NCBI GenBank assembly: GCA_947652605.1
Contig: OX393579.1
Coordinates: forward strand, 42,290,970-42,354,969
Direction: 5' to 3'
Origin: Elmis aenea
Taxonomy: Eukaryota > Arthropoda > Insecta > Coleoptera > Elmidae
Length of the DNA: 64,000 bases
Part shown: positions 33,062 to 43,689 of the stretch, one piece after another
Layout of the letters: the number at the start of each line of letters is the position of its first letter
Numbering within the stretch: the first letter of the stretch is position 1
Program-made: the position numbers and the translations under genes
Notes under the pieces: generated by a model
What the model was told of the DNA's origin: nothing
The model's input: only the letters and a program-made list of their open reading frames with translations
Database searches by the model: none

Positions 33062-33590
33062 TGAACGCAATAAATTTGCATTGAAAAGTAATTCAGTTGT
33101 CACTAAAATAATGACTAATGAATTTCTTCAAATTTTTGTAACTGCGAAGTAAAAAAAAACATAATTGTTTCTGATAGAAATCAATGCGACTTTGCACCAA
33201 ACTTTTTGGGCTTCGGATTTATACTCTTAAGTTAATTTACTACTTCACTTATATATATTTGTTACAAATCTATAAATATAAGTTAATTTTTAGCTTTCTC
33301 CAAAATCACTACTTACCTATTCATTATATTTAATTAATGTAAATACTCCAAATTTTAATAAAATTCCATTAGGTACTCTTTCAAATTTTATTTAACATAC
33401 TTGTAGTTTAAAAAACGACTACAGCAAATTTAATTTTCCTAGCTAAAACTAAAGTACTATTTTAGATTCGAAAGGTAAATTAGTATTATTTTCAATACGA
33501 TTAAAGACGATGTGAAAATTTGAGAACTTTTCCTACAAGAAAAAAATCGGTGGGAAATAAGAAAAATAAATTAACTATATAGTTTTTTAG
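33062..33590. other. Intergenic, nothing recognised
   Basis: No supported feature. Confidence 0.4.
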
Positions 33591-34222
33591 TTGCAAAATC
33601 GATGAAATAATAAAACTCTGGTATTACTGGACGGTATCTTTTTTTATTTACGTTTATTGAAATCCTACGTTTCGCTCATGTTTTTTTAAAGAGCTTCTTC
33701 AGGGTTTAAGAAATTGGTTAAATTTAACAAAAATACATGTTGGAAATGTTGCATCAAAATTTTTTGCCATAGATTTTTGGAACCATGAAAAACATTGTAT
33801 GAGATGAATAAATATATAGGTACTTAAAAGGTCTTGATTTTACGTTTTTAGATACTAGGATTACATGTTACATCAAATTTCGGCGTGGATTTTTGGAAAC
33901 CATGAAAATATTCCAATATTTCCAAAATACCACACCAAAATTTGATGTAACATGTAATCCTAGTATCTAAAAACGTAAAATCAAGACCTATTAAGTATAT
34001 ATTTATTCATCACATACAATATTTTTCATGGTTCCAAAAATCCATTCCAAAAAATTTTGATGCAACATTTCAAACATGTATCTTTGTTAAATTTAACCAC
34101 GTTCTTAATCCCCGAAGAAGCTCTTAAAAAAACATGAGCGAAACGTAGGATTTCAATAAACGTAAATAAATAAAGATACCGTCCAGTAATACCAGAGTTT
34201 TAATATTTCATCGATTTTGCAA
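33591..34222. mobile_element. 632-bp palindromic element
   Basis: Both ends read TTGCAAAATCGATGAAAT inward, and the arms (about 315 bp each) meet near 33924. Each arm carries CTGAAGAAGCTC, an A/T-rich loop, then GAGCGAAACGTAGG (in the right arm the first base block is CCGAAGAAGCTC), and ATTTCAATAAACGTAAATAA. This stem-loop followed by GAAACG resembles, but does not fully meet, a hammerhead core; such motifs are known from Penelope-like elements. No protein is encoded. Confidence 0.65.
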
Positions 34223-34365
34223 GTAATAGACAACGGACGTTCATATATTCATTATATAGTTTTTCTTAGAACACATGAACTAAGAGAAATTTTCCAGTAT
34301 CAAACTACACTACGTTTCCCTCAATTTAACCGAATTAGTAGCTTTGCACAGTTTAAAGTTTACAA
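34012..34365. repeat. 354-bp target-site duplication, upstream copy
   Basis: From ACATACAATATTTTTCATGG to CAGTTTAAAGTTTACAA, this is repeated at 35482-35833 with about three substitutions and one 2-bp deletion. The copy ends exactly where the LINE sequence begins (34366). It spans the right arm of the 33591-34222 element plus 143 bp of flank. Confidence 0.9.
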
Positions 34366-35287
34366 GCTTTCGATAGGGTTTCTCATGAAGGACTGATACT
34401 GAAACTTAACAGAATACTACCAAAACATTCATGTAGAACTGTTAATGTCGTGCATATCAGGTAGATTGTTTAGAATAAAACAAGAAAATGAATATTCTGC
34501 ACTGAAAGAAGTGAAAGCAGGAGTCCCTCAAGGCAGCGTCTTGGGCCCAGTACTCTACTTACTGTACACACATGATTTGCCGCAACTGCAAAACATTACA
34601 ACAGCCACATTTGCAGATGATACTGCAATCATGGCAGTAGGTAAAGATACAGAAGAGGCAGCGATAAAACTGCAGAATGCATGTAATAGAATCAGCAATT
34701 GGATGAGCGAGTGGAGTATAAAACTGAATGATCAAAAATCTTCTCACATATATTTTACGAATAAAAAACTTACACAAATTCCAATAACGATTAATGGGAA
34801 CGTCGTCCCGAATAAAACGACAGCCAAGTATTTAGGCATGACTCTCGACACGCGACTGAGGTGGAAGCCACATATAAAAATAAAAAAAGAAGAGCTAAGT
34901 TTAAAATACAGAAAACTGTATTGGCTTCTAGGACGACGATCCCAATTATCGCTGTATAATAAAATTATTATCTATAACCAGATACTAAAACCTGTCTGGA
35001 TTTATGGCATTCAGTTGTGGGGATGTGCCAAACAGTGCAACATCAAGAAAGTACAGGTATTCCAAAATAAAGTTCTTCGTAACGCAGTTGACGCGCCATG
35101 GTACGTGAGAAACAAGGACATTCATAGTGATCTCTGTATTCCAGAGGTATCTAGCGAAATTAAACGCTTTGCTAAAAAACACGCAACGCGACTGCAAAAC
35201 CACATAAACCCAGAGGCAATACAACTGCTAGACAACCATGGGTTGGTTAGAAGATTGAAAAGACAAAAACCGTTTGAACTTGTTTAG
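34366..35287 (+). pseudogene. Jockey reverse transcriptase, truncated, one frameshift
   Basis: AFDRVSHEGLILKLNRILPK occupies the first frame. A frameshift near 34420-34445 switches to the 280-residue frame beginning at 34445. Key blocks are GVPQGSVLGPVLYLLYTHDL (about 34530-34590), ATFADDTAIMAV with the catalytic Asp pair at 34613-34621, KYLGMTLDTRLRWKPHI, KLYWLLGRRSQLS, and the C-terminal region PVWIYGIQLWGCA...APWYVRN...LKRQKPFELV. These mark a Jockey-clade LINE, close to but distinct from the copy at 41461. Truncation of the fingers, endonuclease and ORF1 means it cannot move. Confidence 0.88.
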
Positions 35288-35481
35288 TGTAGGATTAGTT
35301 TATTAGTGAATCAGAGTGCGTCGGCCATCTTCAGGACACCGATGGGTGAACTCTAGTATTAAGTAATCATTTCATCCTCATCAATTTCATCTTATTACAT
35401 TTCCATTTTATTATATAGAAAAATTAATGGTTGGCCCAGCCGGACCACTATTAATCACGAAATTATAATAAAAAAAAAAAA
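34366..35481 (+). mobile_element. 5'-truncated Jockey-type LINE insertion
   Basis: The insertion begins mid-RT with GCTTTCGATAGGGTTTCTCA (AFDRVSHEGL) and ends in a short 3' UTR and an A12 tail at about 35469-35481. Direct copies of a 354-bp segment abut both ends precisely. 5' truncation and a poly(A) tail are classic target-primed reverse transcription features. Confidence 0.9.
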
Positions 35482-35833
35482 ACATACAATATTTTTCATG
35501 GTTCCAAAAATCCATTCCAAAAAATTTTGATGCAACATTTCAAACATGTATCTTTGTTAAATTTAACCACGTTCTTAATCCCTGAAGAAGCTCCTAAAAA
35601 AACATGAGCGAAACGTAGGATTTCAATAAACGTAAATAAATAAAGATACCGTCCAGTAATACCAGTTTTAATATTTCATCGATTTTGCAAGTAATAGACA
35701 ACGGACGTTCATATATTCATTATATAGTTTTTCTTAGAACACATGAACTAAGAGAAATTTTCCAGTATCAAACTACACTACGTTTCCCTCAATTTAACCG
35801 AATTAGTAGCTTTGCACAGTTTAAAGTTTACAA
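35482..35833. repeat. Target-site duplication, downstream copy
   Basis: This matches 34012-34365. It starts immediately after the LINE poly(A) and ends at TTTACAA before unrelated TATACTAAATAC. Differences include CCCTGAAGAAGCTCC against CCCCGAAGAAGCTCT and CCAGTTTTAAT against CCAGAGTTTTAAT. Confidence 0.9.
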
Positions 35834-36617
35834 TATACTAAATACAATTTAAAAGATTCCATTTATTACTTCAAATTAAATATTGTAAAAATATTTCGCA
35901 ATTAAGAACAACAAGAACCAAGTCGCTTGGAAATATATTCAAAACTTGGTCGTTGTTGTCGTCTTCTTTACAGGCAAGACCCAGTGGCCTGTATTATTTA
36001 AATTTAAATGTTATGGAGCAAAATACTCGTGACGCCTTTTTTTATCAAAAGAAGTGACATAATTTAACAAGCAATACAATACTACTGACAAAGTGGACGA
36101 CCAATAAATAAAATATACAAAAAGGATACAATAAATCAAAGTCTTTAAAGCGAAGACGGAACTGAAAGACCTTTTACATGTATCTAGGCTAGGTACAAAA
36201 CAAACAAAATATCATTATTCACGTCAATGAACACAGTAGCATTTTATAGAAATGTACAAAGAAAGCTATAACATTTCTGTGGGAATAATAAATTCAGAAT
36301 ATTCTGCCTTCCGTAATTGTATTACAATGTAACCAGTAATGAGTGCTCTGATTACAGATTCATAAGTCTGGAAAGGCTGAAGAAAAAAAAAATTAACGAA
36401 AAAGTATACGTTTGAATTATTGTATGAGTAAAACGAATTGAGTGTGCTGTACAATCCATTTTAAACTTGCTGAAATAAAGCAATTCAATAAATCATTATG
36501 GAAATTTTATGAATAATAATGTAAATCGTTGAAATAAACAATATTTGTATTGGTTTTTGATTATTATTCTGGTAAGACCTATATAAACTAAATTTGCATT
36601 ATAATAGAAAACGTATA
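35834..36617. other. Intergenic, nothing recognised
   Basis: No supported feature. Confidence 0.4.
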
Positions 36618-37660
36618 TTTATTCTTTATTTTATTTAGTCATGAGTCCTTCTACTGTTAGGTGTAGGACTGTTGTGTTGTGTTGACTTTTTTTTCATGTT
36701 TTTCTGTCTTGTGCTAGCCTTTTTATGTCTTTCCATTTAATTTTTTTATCCGCTGCTGCTTTTTTAACTACGTCTTGCCAGGTTTTTCTCGGTCTACCTC
36801 TTTTGTTTTTTCCCTGTGTTCTTGCTTCATATGCTTTTCTGGTTAACCTTTCTTCTTTCATACTATAAATGTGACCCAACCATCCCAGCTGCCTTTCCTG
36901 TATTTTTGTTTCAACTGATTTTATCTTTAATTGTTCTCTATATGTTTCGTTTCTGATTCTATCTTTTTTGGTTTTTCCTTGGATTTTTTTTAGAAATCTC
37001 ATTTCAGCTGCATTCACTCGGCTACTATTTTTATTTGTCAGTGCCCACGTTTCACTTTCGTATAAAAGTGCCGGAGTTACTACCTTTTTGACCACTTCCA
37101 CTTTTGTTCGTTTCGGGACCACTCTATTCCAAAAAAAAATTGTTCTTAAAACGTTAAATATTCTTCCCACATTTCCTGTCCTTTCGCTTATTTCCTTGTC
37201 CATTCCTCCATTATTCTCTATGATCACTCTTAAATATTTAAAGCTTTCTACCTGTTCTAACCTAAGCCCATTTAAAGTGATGCTATGCCTTTTGTTCTCT
37301 GTTGTAACGATCACAAGTTTAGTTTTTTCGGTATTTATTTTCATATTAATTTTTTCCAATTCTAGGCTTAGAGTTTCTAAATTATGGTGCAGATTTTTTT
37401 CTGTTTCCACAACTAAGACCATGTCGTCTGCGAACATTAGCTCCGTTATGTTAATTTTTTCCATTTTCCAGTTGCCTAGGTAAAACGGTCTCATTTTTTG
37501 TTTTACTTCTTTAATTACCCCATCTACTACTGAGAATAATAATAGACTGAGCACGCATCCTTGTTTTAAGCCCTCTTTTGTTTCAAACTCTTCCGATTCT
37601 TGATTTTGTGTTGTTACAATATTTACTACCGTTTTTTCGTACATCGCTTCTATTTATTTA
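36618..37660 (-). mobile_element. 5'-truncated LINE (endonuclease/RT type) with shared 3' end
   Basis: The 3' end on the minus strand is CCTAACAGTAGAAGGACTCA followed by TGACTAAATAAAATAAAG. It matches the LINE ends at 20860 and 14040, so these belong to one family. The 5' truncation falls just before the 316-residue frame, near 37660. Confidence 0.8.
36694..37644 (-). pseudogene. LINE ORF2 reverse transcriptase C-terminal half (open, 5'-truncated)
   Basis: An uninterrupted frame of 316 codons. It contains LKQGCVLSLLLFSV (residues about 26-39; the RT block usually reads GL(R/K)QG(C/D)xLSPLLF) and ELMFADDMVLVVE with the catalytic FADD. It also has INTEKTKLVIV, FKYLRVIIENNG, TPALLYESETWAL, the AEMRFLKKIQGKTKKDRIRN connector, ERQLGWLGHI and RPRKTWQDVV. 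This is the layout of arthropod endonuclease-reverse transcriptase LINEs, different from Jockey. The frame is open over its whole length, so this is a fairly young insertion. The fingers, endonuclease and ORF1 are missing because of 5' truncation. Confidence 0.85.
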
Positions 37661-37910
37661 TTCCTTATACTTTATAATTTTATTGAAAAAAACGATCAGT
37701 ACAGAATTAATGTGGAAGAAAATATTATGTTTGTTTCATATGTTATTTACTGCATTTTTGACTGATTTTTCTAAAATATTTGATGTTTTGTTGGGATTTT
37801 AAAAAGATGAAATATAGATCTCCTTCAAAACATACAAAACCAATTTAGTTTGTATTTTTAAGTACTACTCTGTGTTTGTAAATAAATAAATCATAATTAT
37901 AATATATATA
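37661..37910. other. Short intergenic gap, nothing recognised
   Basis: AT-rich, ending in a TATATATA run next to the foldback element. Confidence 0.4.
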
Positions 37911-38534
37911 TAAAGAGAGTGCGATTACGTCATTGAATGATGGAGGTCATTTTAAACACTTATTGAAGTAATTTGGTGGTTACATGTTAATTTTATTGCG
38001 CCCAGATGGATTTGCATTGTTTTGCATTTTATCGTTTTCGAAAAACAAAAACTCCCGGTAATTATATTTTGTATTTAAAAATGCCATAGCATCGGCAACA
38101 TTCATAAAATTATGTATCTCATCAGTTTCAAAGCTTTTTATGAAGTTTGAAATTCTTCAGAAAACCACCCCCTATCATTTTTTTAAGGAGCTAACGAACA
38201 AATTTAACAAAAAATTGTAAAATTGCTTATAAATAAGTTATGTAAATTTTTAAAAACGCCGCATCTTTTTAACGAAACGTCGTGGAGCAAAACGGATGCC
38301 TATTGCGGATAAGGCATTTAACGGACTACAACTTCGGTAAATATGTTGTTCAATAAAACTAAATGTATCATAGAAATGTTTATAATAGTGAAAAAGGTGA
38401 AAAAAAAACGATAAAATGCAAAACAATGAAAATCTATCTGGACGCAATAAAAGTAACATGTAACCACAAAATTAATTCAATAAGTGTTCAAAATGACCTC
38501 CATCATTTTCAATCACGTAATCTCACTCTCTTTA
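37911..38534. mobile_element. TA-flanked foldback element (~620 bp)
   Basis: TA|AAGAGAGTG at 37911 and CACTCTCTT|TA at 38534 are inverted. The arms share GATGGAGGTCATTTT, ACATGTTA, and CCAGAT(G/A)GAT...TTGCATTTTATCGTTTT over about 150 bp, and weaker matches may continue inward. Probably a mariner-type MITE. Confidence 0.75.
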
Positions 38535-39045
38535 AAAGCATTTTTAAATACAAAACAATATTTGTAGGAAATTTTGTTTTTGCACTCTATTCCTTATTTT
38601 CAGCTTTTCCGGAAAATCGGTTTGATTTTCAAAAAATTTCACTTGACCAAAGTTGTAGCCCATAAAATTTGCTATTCGGAATGGGCCGTCGGTTTTTTTG
38701 TACAACCTTTCGTTTTAAAGATTCAGCGATTGCAAAGTCTAAGAAACAATTAAATTTTTTACATTTTTTACATTTTTTACATTTTTTTGTACAAACTGCT
38801 TTATAACTCTCAAACCATTGCCTGTAGACAAAAAATAAATAAAACTAATGTTGTAGAGAATTGTATGCCCTATTAAAAAACTTTAAGGTATTTTACGATA
38901 AAATTGATACTTTCGGCTACAGAGTAAGTGTTGATATCAGCTTAGCATTTGATTTTAGGAAAAAATTTTACTTGAAATTTTTTCTTAGAAAAAGGTCCTC
39001 TATCACCACTTAAAATATTTGCGGTGATAACGGGGACACCCTGTA
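38535..39045. mobile_element. Lone right part of a CAGGGTGTCCC-ended element
   Basis: GGGGACACCCTG|TA ends at 39043-39045. The preceding 500 bp (for example CAAAGTTGTAGCCCATAAAA) reads like mariner-type filler, but no matching left end was found. An ACATTTTTT tandem run sits at 38755-38790. Confidence 0.4.
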
Positions 39046-39864
39046 TATCTAGTTCCGCATACATCAAGATATTTTTGACATACCTTACGGTACCTACAAC
39101 AAAGTAGGTCATGATTTTCGTTTTTTAATTTTTACAGACCACTGCACTGAAGCGAATGTATTTTATTTTTACAAAAATAGTTCTCATGAAATACTATATT
39201 TCGATTTATAAATGGGTCAGTTTTTCCAGATTTAAGAGTAAAAGAACGCAAAGGAAATTACTGTAATATGTTTTGCTTCGTTCGTTCATGCGGACCTCAT
39301 TTATCAAGCGTTTTTACCTTTTCAATGTCTAGGAGAAACAATAAAAAGTTAAAATATTGCTGGTCTGCTTTATCTCCTATAGTTTAATAAGGAACAAAGT
39401 TTACAAAATGGTCTGGCCAGCTTTTAACTGCAGTCTATTTTAATTTCAAAGGAGGAATTTTGTGTGATCTGCTTTGATGAACAAGTTTATAGTTAAAATT
39501 GCTGTTAAACTAAGGATCATTAACGTAAAAATAAATTATTTAAATGAAATACAAAATTTACAACGGTCGCAAAGTTGGTAGCATACGTGAAGATTTAAGA
39601 AAAGAAATGAATGTAGATTTGAAATGGTTACCAATAACATGAGTGAATACGATATGCTTTAACAATAACAAATAAGTCTTCATAATGACAAGATAGGTAC
39701 TTTTACTACAATTATTTTCTCTGGATTAAAAAAAAACAATAATAAAAATTAATATAAAAATTTCCTATAATAACGATCTGAAAATTAAGATGATTCAAGG
39801 ATAAATTAACCAATTAAATCACTATAATAGATGCCTGGAAACTGTCGCACATTGTGTTTTTATA
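39046..39864. other. Intergenic, nothing recognised
   Basis: No supported feature. Confidence 0.4.
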
Positions 39865-40908
39865 TAGAGGGTGTCTATCTAGTGCCTGCTTTCTTTATAT
39901 GTGGTTTATTATACAAAATAAAATCCGAATTTGAAAAGCAATAACGGTGTTGTAAATAAAAATTTGAGCCGATCTTAACGCCTGCAAAACAAAAGTTACC
40001 CGCCTGGCTGTTACCTCGATATATCTCGGAAACGAGACTACTTAGAAACATGGGACTTGCACCAAACGAAAGGTAATTTTTGCTCAATGATATTTTTGTT
40101 TAAAAACAATTCTACGCACAATGGTCTAACGCAGCGTTTCTCAAACTTTTAAACACGCGACCCAAATAATTTTCTAGAAATGCGAGTACCTAATCCCATA
40201 AGGGAGCGGGTCTCCATCCCCGCAAGAATTTTATTTTAGAAATTTCATTTTAAAGCATTTTAAAACAGAAATGAAAATTTTTCTTTTTTGTTTTTGTTTT
40301 TCTTTGTATTTTTATCAAAACAGTTCCGTTTCGCGACCCAATAAAAATTTTACGCGATCCAATTTAGGGTTGCGACCCATAGTTTGAGAAACGCTGGTCT
40401 AACGGACCCGTCGAAGACAAGCGCGCAGCGCGAGTAGTACGATTATTGATTTATTCTAATTTGGGCCAATCGATTGCTCACCGCCAAAGCAGATGACCCG
40501 CTTACTCATAATCGATATATCTCGGGAACGGTGCCACTTTAAACTATGAGACTTGCACCAAACAAAAGGTAATTCTTTGCGCAAAGAGAAATTTACGCGC
40601 AAGGCGAGGTCTAGCGGTTGAAAAGCCCCGAAGGGACTACGGAATCGCTAGTTTATTATACAAAATAAAAACTTTTAGGGCAACTTTTGTGGAGATCATG
40701 AATTACATAAATTATTATTTTCAGCAATACCGAATGTATTGTTCCCATGCACCAATAAAAAAAGTTACATAACTGTGCGCGAAAATAAAATACTTGGTTT
40801 AGCTTAAAATAGTTTTAGTTTATGTATAACATGATGTTCAACAAACTTTGTTTTAAAAATATATAATAAACCAGATATAAAGAAAACACAAACTAGGTGG
40901 ACCCTGTA
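39865..40908. mobile_element. mariner-type element hosting a hAT MITE
   Basis: Imperfect inverted ends (TAGAGGGTGTCTATCTAGT on the left; the right end inverts to TACAGGGTCCACCTAGTTTG) enclose about 1 kb. They share TTTCTTTATAT(G/C)TGGTTTATTA. Inside, a block marked CGATATATCTCGG and ACTTGCACCAAAC occurs twice (40016-40090 and 40509-40580), which is a tandem duplication of about 220 bp once the nested hAT is subtracted. No transposase recognised. Confidence 0.65.
40124..40404. mobile_element. hAT MITE (265 bp) with 8-bp TSD
   Basis: Exact 8-bp repeats GTCTAACG (40124-40131 and 40397-40404) flank CAGCGTTTCTCAAACTTTTA ... AGTTTGAGAAACGCTG. Subterminal CGCGACCCAA and GCGACCCA motifs appear near both ends. 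A young-looking insertion into the element at 39865-40908. Confidence 0.93.
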
Positions 40909-41454
40909 TAATATGTATATTGATAATAATTGTTTGTTTAATAATATTGGTCGTGCATTTTATTTTTCGTTGTTAATTAATATTACAGATCTATTTATTT
41001 AAATTTTATTAGTTAAAAAGGATAAATAAATTCATCTACAGAATCTTCGTCTTGTCTGAAGTAAATAAATATATTTTATATTTTGATCTTGTGACATTTA
41101 AACGTTTGTACACTTTTTGCTTATTATCTGCTACTTTTCTTAAAAGAATACAAAACATAAAATATATTAAGGGAAACGATTCTTTTAGTACAGCCGTAAA
41201 ATCGTTTATAGCAGCAAAAGATCATACTCTTTACTACACAGGAAAAATAAAACCTTATATGCTATGAGTAAGTACACTCAGAAATTATTCTAAATGTACT
41301 TCTTTATGGCATATTAATAAAAGTGCTGCTTATTCGTTATGATCTATCCAATCTTCATCAACTAGGAATATATACTACACAGTTATTGAGCAAGTAAAAG
41401 ATCATAGTACACTACAAGAAATTATTGAATAACTTTTTTCAGTAATTAAAATAG
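40909..41454. other. Intergenic, nothing recognised
   Basis: The 71-codon frame at 41052-41267 has no recognisable domain. Confidence 0.4.
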
Positions 41455-42785
41455 CATTAAATGGAGTTTCAAAAAGTTTTTGAAAAAATTTTATTGCAAA
41501 AACTACGACCTCTACTGCAGCGAAAAGAATTAACTCCGGTACACCAATTTGGATTTCGCCAAAATCACGCAACCATTGAACAAGTGCATAGGGTCGCAAG
41601 CAAAATTAGTCAAGACCTGGAAGAGAGGCGGTTCTGCTCGGCAGCCTTCCTTGATATCACTCAAGCATTCGACAAAGTTTGGCAAGAAGGCTTACTTTAC
41701 AAAATTAAGAAAAATCTACCACATCCGTTTCACCAAATCTTAAAATCCTATCTAAGCGACAGATTTTTTAAAGTGAAATTTAACCAGGAGCAAACTAATC
41801 TCGTTCCCATAACCCCTGGTGTGTCGCAGGGAAGTGTCCTCGGACCCGTCCTCTACTTGCTTTATACCGCCGACCTCCCAACAGTGGGACATAACATGGT
41901 AGCTACCTTTGCCGATGATACAGCGGTATTGGCCTCACACACAGATCCAACGATCGCATCGCAAATGCTGCAAAGAAACCTCGACAAGATCTCAAAATGG
42001 CTAAAAGTTTGGAGAATAAAAGTTAATGAAGCTAAGTCAACACACGTAACTTTTACTATGCGTAGAGACACCTGCCCCCCCGTCTCACTAAACCGTACCG
42101 TTTTGCCGCAAGGAGAAGACACAAAATATCTGGGAATGCACTTAGATCGCAGACTTACATGGCGGAAACACATATGGATGAAACGTAAACAGCTGGGAGT
42201 GCAATTTAGAAAGTTGTACTGGCTTATTGGCAGAAACTCACAACTGTCGATCGATAACAAACTATTAATCTATAAAACGATATTCAAGCCAAGATGGACG
42301 TACGGAATACAACTGTGGGGTTCAAGCAGTAAGTCTAACATAGAAATCTTACAACGATTTCAGGCCAAAACTTTAAGAACAATAACCAACGCACCATGGT
42401 ATGTTACTAACGAAGTTATACAGCGAGATCTTCATATGTGTTCAGTGCAAAATTTGATCCAAAGTTTTAGTGCCAAATATCAAGAAAGATTGTCTCATCA
42501 TCCCAACCTTTAAGCAGCAAAGTTATTAGTGAACACTGGACAAACTAAAAGACTAAAGAGGCATAAACCTCTAGACTTGCCTAATCGTTTTAAGTAAAAA
42601 TTTAACCTATGTTGCCAATAATAAATTAATTTAAGTAAATTTAAACGGATAGCTGCCACTGGGCAAGTTTATCCTTCACGTTAAATTAAAGCCACAACAA
42701 TTTACTTATTGTTTATAAAAAATAGATTGTAAATTAATCATAGATGCCATTAAAAAAAATGGAGTGACGGTTTAAAAAAAAAACA
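41455..42785 (+). mobile_element. 5'-truncated Jockey-type LINE, second subfamily
   Basis: The sequence begins within the RT fingers region and ends in an A-rich tail (GGTTTAAAAAAAAAACAAC, about 42770-42788) after a roughly 175-bp 3' UTR. Exact target-site duplications could not be located. The right flank leads to a hAT MITE at 42848. Confidence 0.8.
41461..42597 (+). pseudogene. Jockey reverse transcriptase, one premature stop
   Basis: The frame runs from 41461 with EFQKVFEKILLQKLRPLLQ, HQFGFRQNHATIEQVHRVAS, AAFLDITQAFDKVWQEGLLY, GVSQGSVLGPVLYLLYTADL and ATFADDTAVLAS (catalytic Asp pair at 41914-41919). KYLGMHLDRRLTWRKHIWMK, KLYWLIGRNSQLS, RWTYGIQLWGSS and NAPWYVTNEVIQRDLHM follow. A single TAA at 42511-42513 interrupts it, after which the same frame continues AAKLLVNTGQTKRLKRHKPL and DLPNRFK to a second stop at 42595-42597, where Jockey RTs normally end. 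The only visible damage is 5' truncation and that one stop, so it is fairly young. It shares motif order with 34366-35287 and the relic at 18840-19445. Confidence 0.88.
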
Positions 42786-42847
42786 ACAAAATATCGCTTT
42801 CCAACAATTTATAACTTTTGGCTACATTTCGTGACGTAAATCCGTTA

Positions 42848-43253
42848 CTTTTAATCAGGGCTCGAAACCGAAAAAAATTTTGGTTAACGGTTAACCGAAA
42901 TCGAGAACTTTATTTTTATAACGGTTTTTGTTGAAAAACCGGTTTTATTCGTAAAAATTTAGATCAGGAATGCAAAGTATGAAAAGATATTATTTATTTA
43001 TAATTTTATACTAACTGTACAATCAAGAGTTCAGTAATGACTTTTGGTAAACTAATCGCATTTACTACAGATTTTGTATTTTTCATCGTAATTTTTATTA
43101 AAAAAAGATGTTAAAAAAAACGGTTTTTTATTATTTTGGTTAAAGGTTACCGTTTTTTTGCCCTTAAAAAAAACGGTTTCGGTTTCGGTTAAAAATCACT
43201 TTTTCTGACAAAAAATAACGGTTAACCGTTTTTTTTCATGCCCTGCTTTTAAT
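42848..43253. mobile_element. hAT MITE (390 bp) with 8-bp TSD
   Basis: CTTTTAAT occurs at 42848-42855 and 43246-43253. The element starts CAGGGCTCGAAACCG and ends CATGCCCTG. Subterminal GGTTAACGGTTAACCG and AACGGTTAACCGTTTTT repeats occur in both ends, and many AACGGTTT / AACCGGTTT motifs inside may be transposase-binding sites. Confidence 0.9.
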
Positions 43254-43689
43254 TGGATTATAACGGCTTCAGGTAATATTAAAACTTTTGTGATTTGTTG
43301 CGAAAGTATATTCATCAAAAATCAACAGTTTAACGAAATTGTTTGGAAAGTTTGACTGTTCATGTTCCGCTTACGATAACTACACAAAGCAAGTCTTTAC
43401 AATATTATCAATTATGTAGTTAATCTAAAACTTTGTACTTGATGCTAAAGTTTACTTGCAACAAAGTTACATCTTGTATACACTAATTAACATAAACTAG
43501 CAGCTGTTTTTTATAAGTCGAGCTTCATGACTGTAACATTTGGCAGTTACCCAAAATTAAACTTTGTTTGAGAAAGAACTTTGTGTGTCAAGCATAATAC
43601 GTTCTAAAGTTTATGACAGATATTGAAGACAACCAACTCACCGTTTTACACTAGATACGAAGTTTGATCAAATAATACCCGGACTAGCA
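43254..43689. other. Intergenic, nothing recognised
   Basis: No supported feature. Confidence 0.4.

Noticed and set aside
33660..34150. A functional hammerhead ribozyme
   Set aside because: The CTGAAGA...GAAA order is present, but stem I is not evident and stem II has an extra base; kept only as a hypothesis.
36968..37483. A 171-codon plus-strand ORF
   Set aside because: It is the antisense shadow of the LINE RT frame at 36694-37644.
41862..42260. A 132-codon minus-strand ORF
   Set aside because: Antisense shadow of the Jockey RT at 41461.
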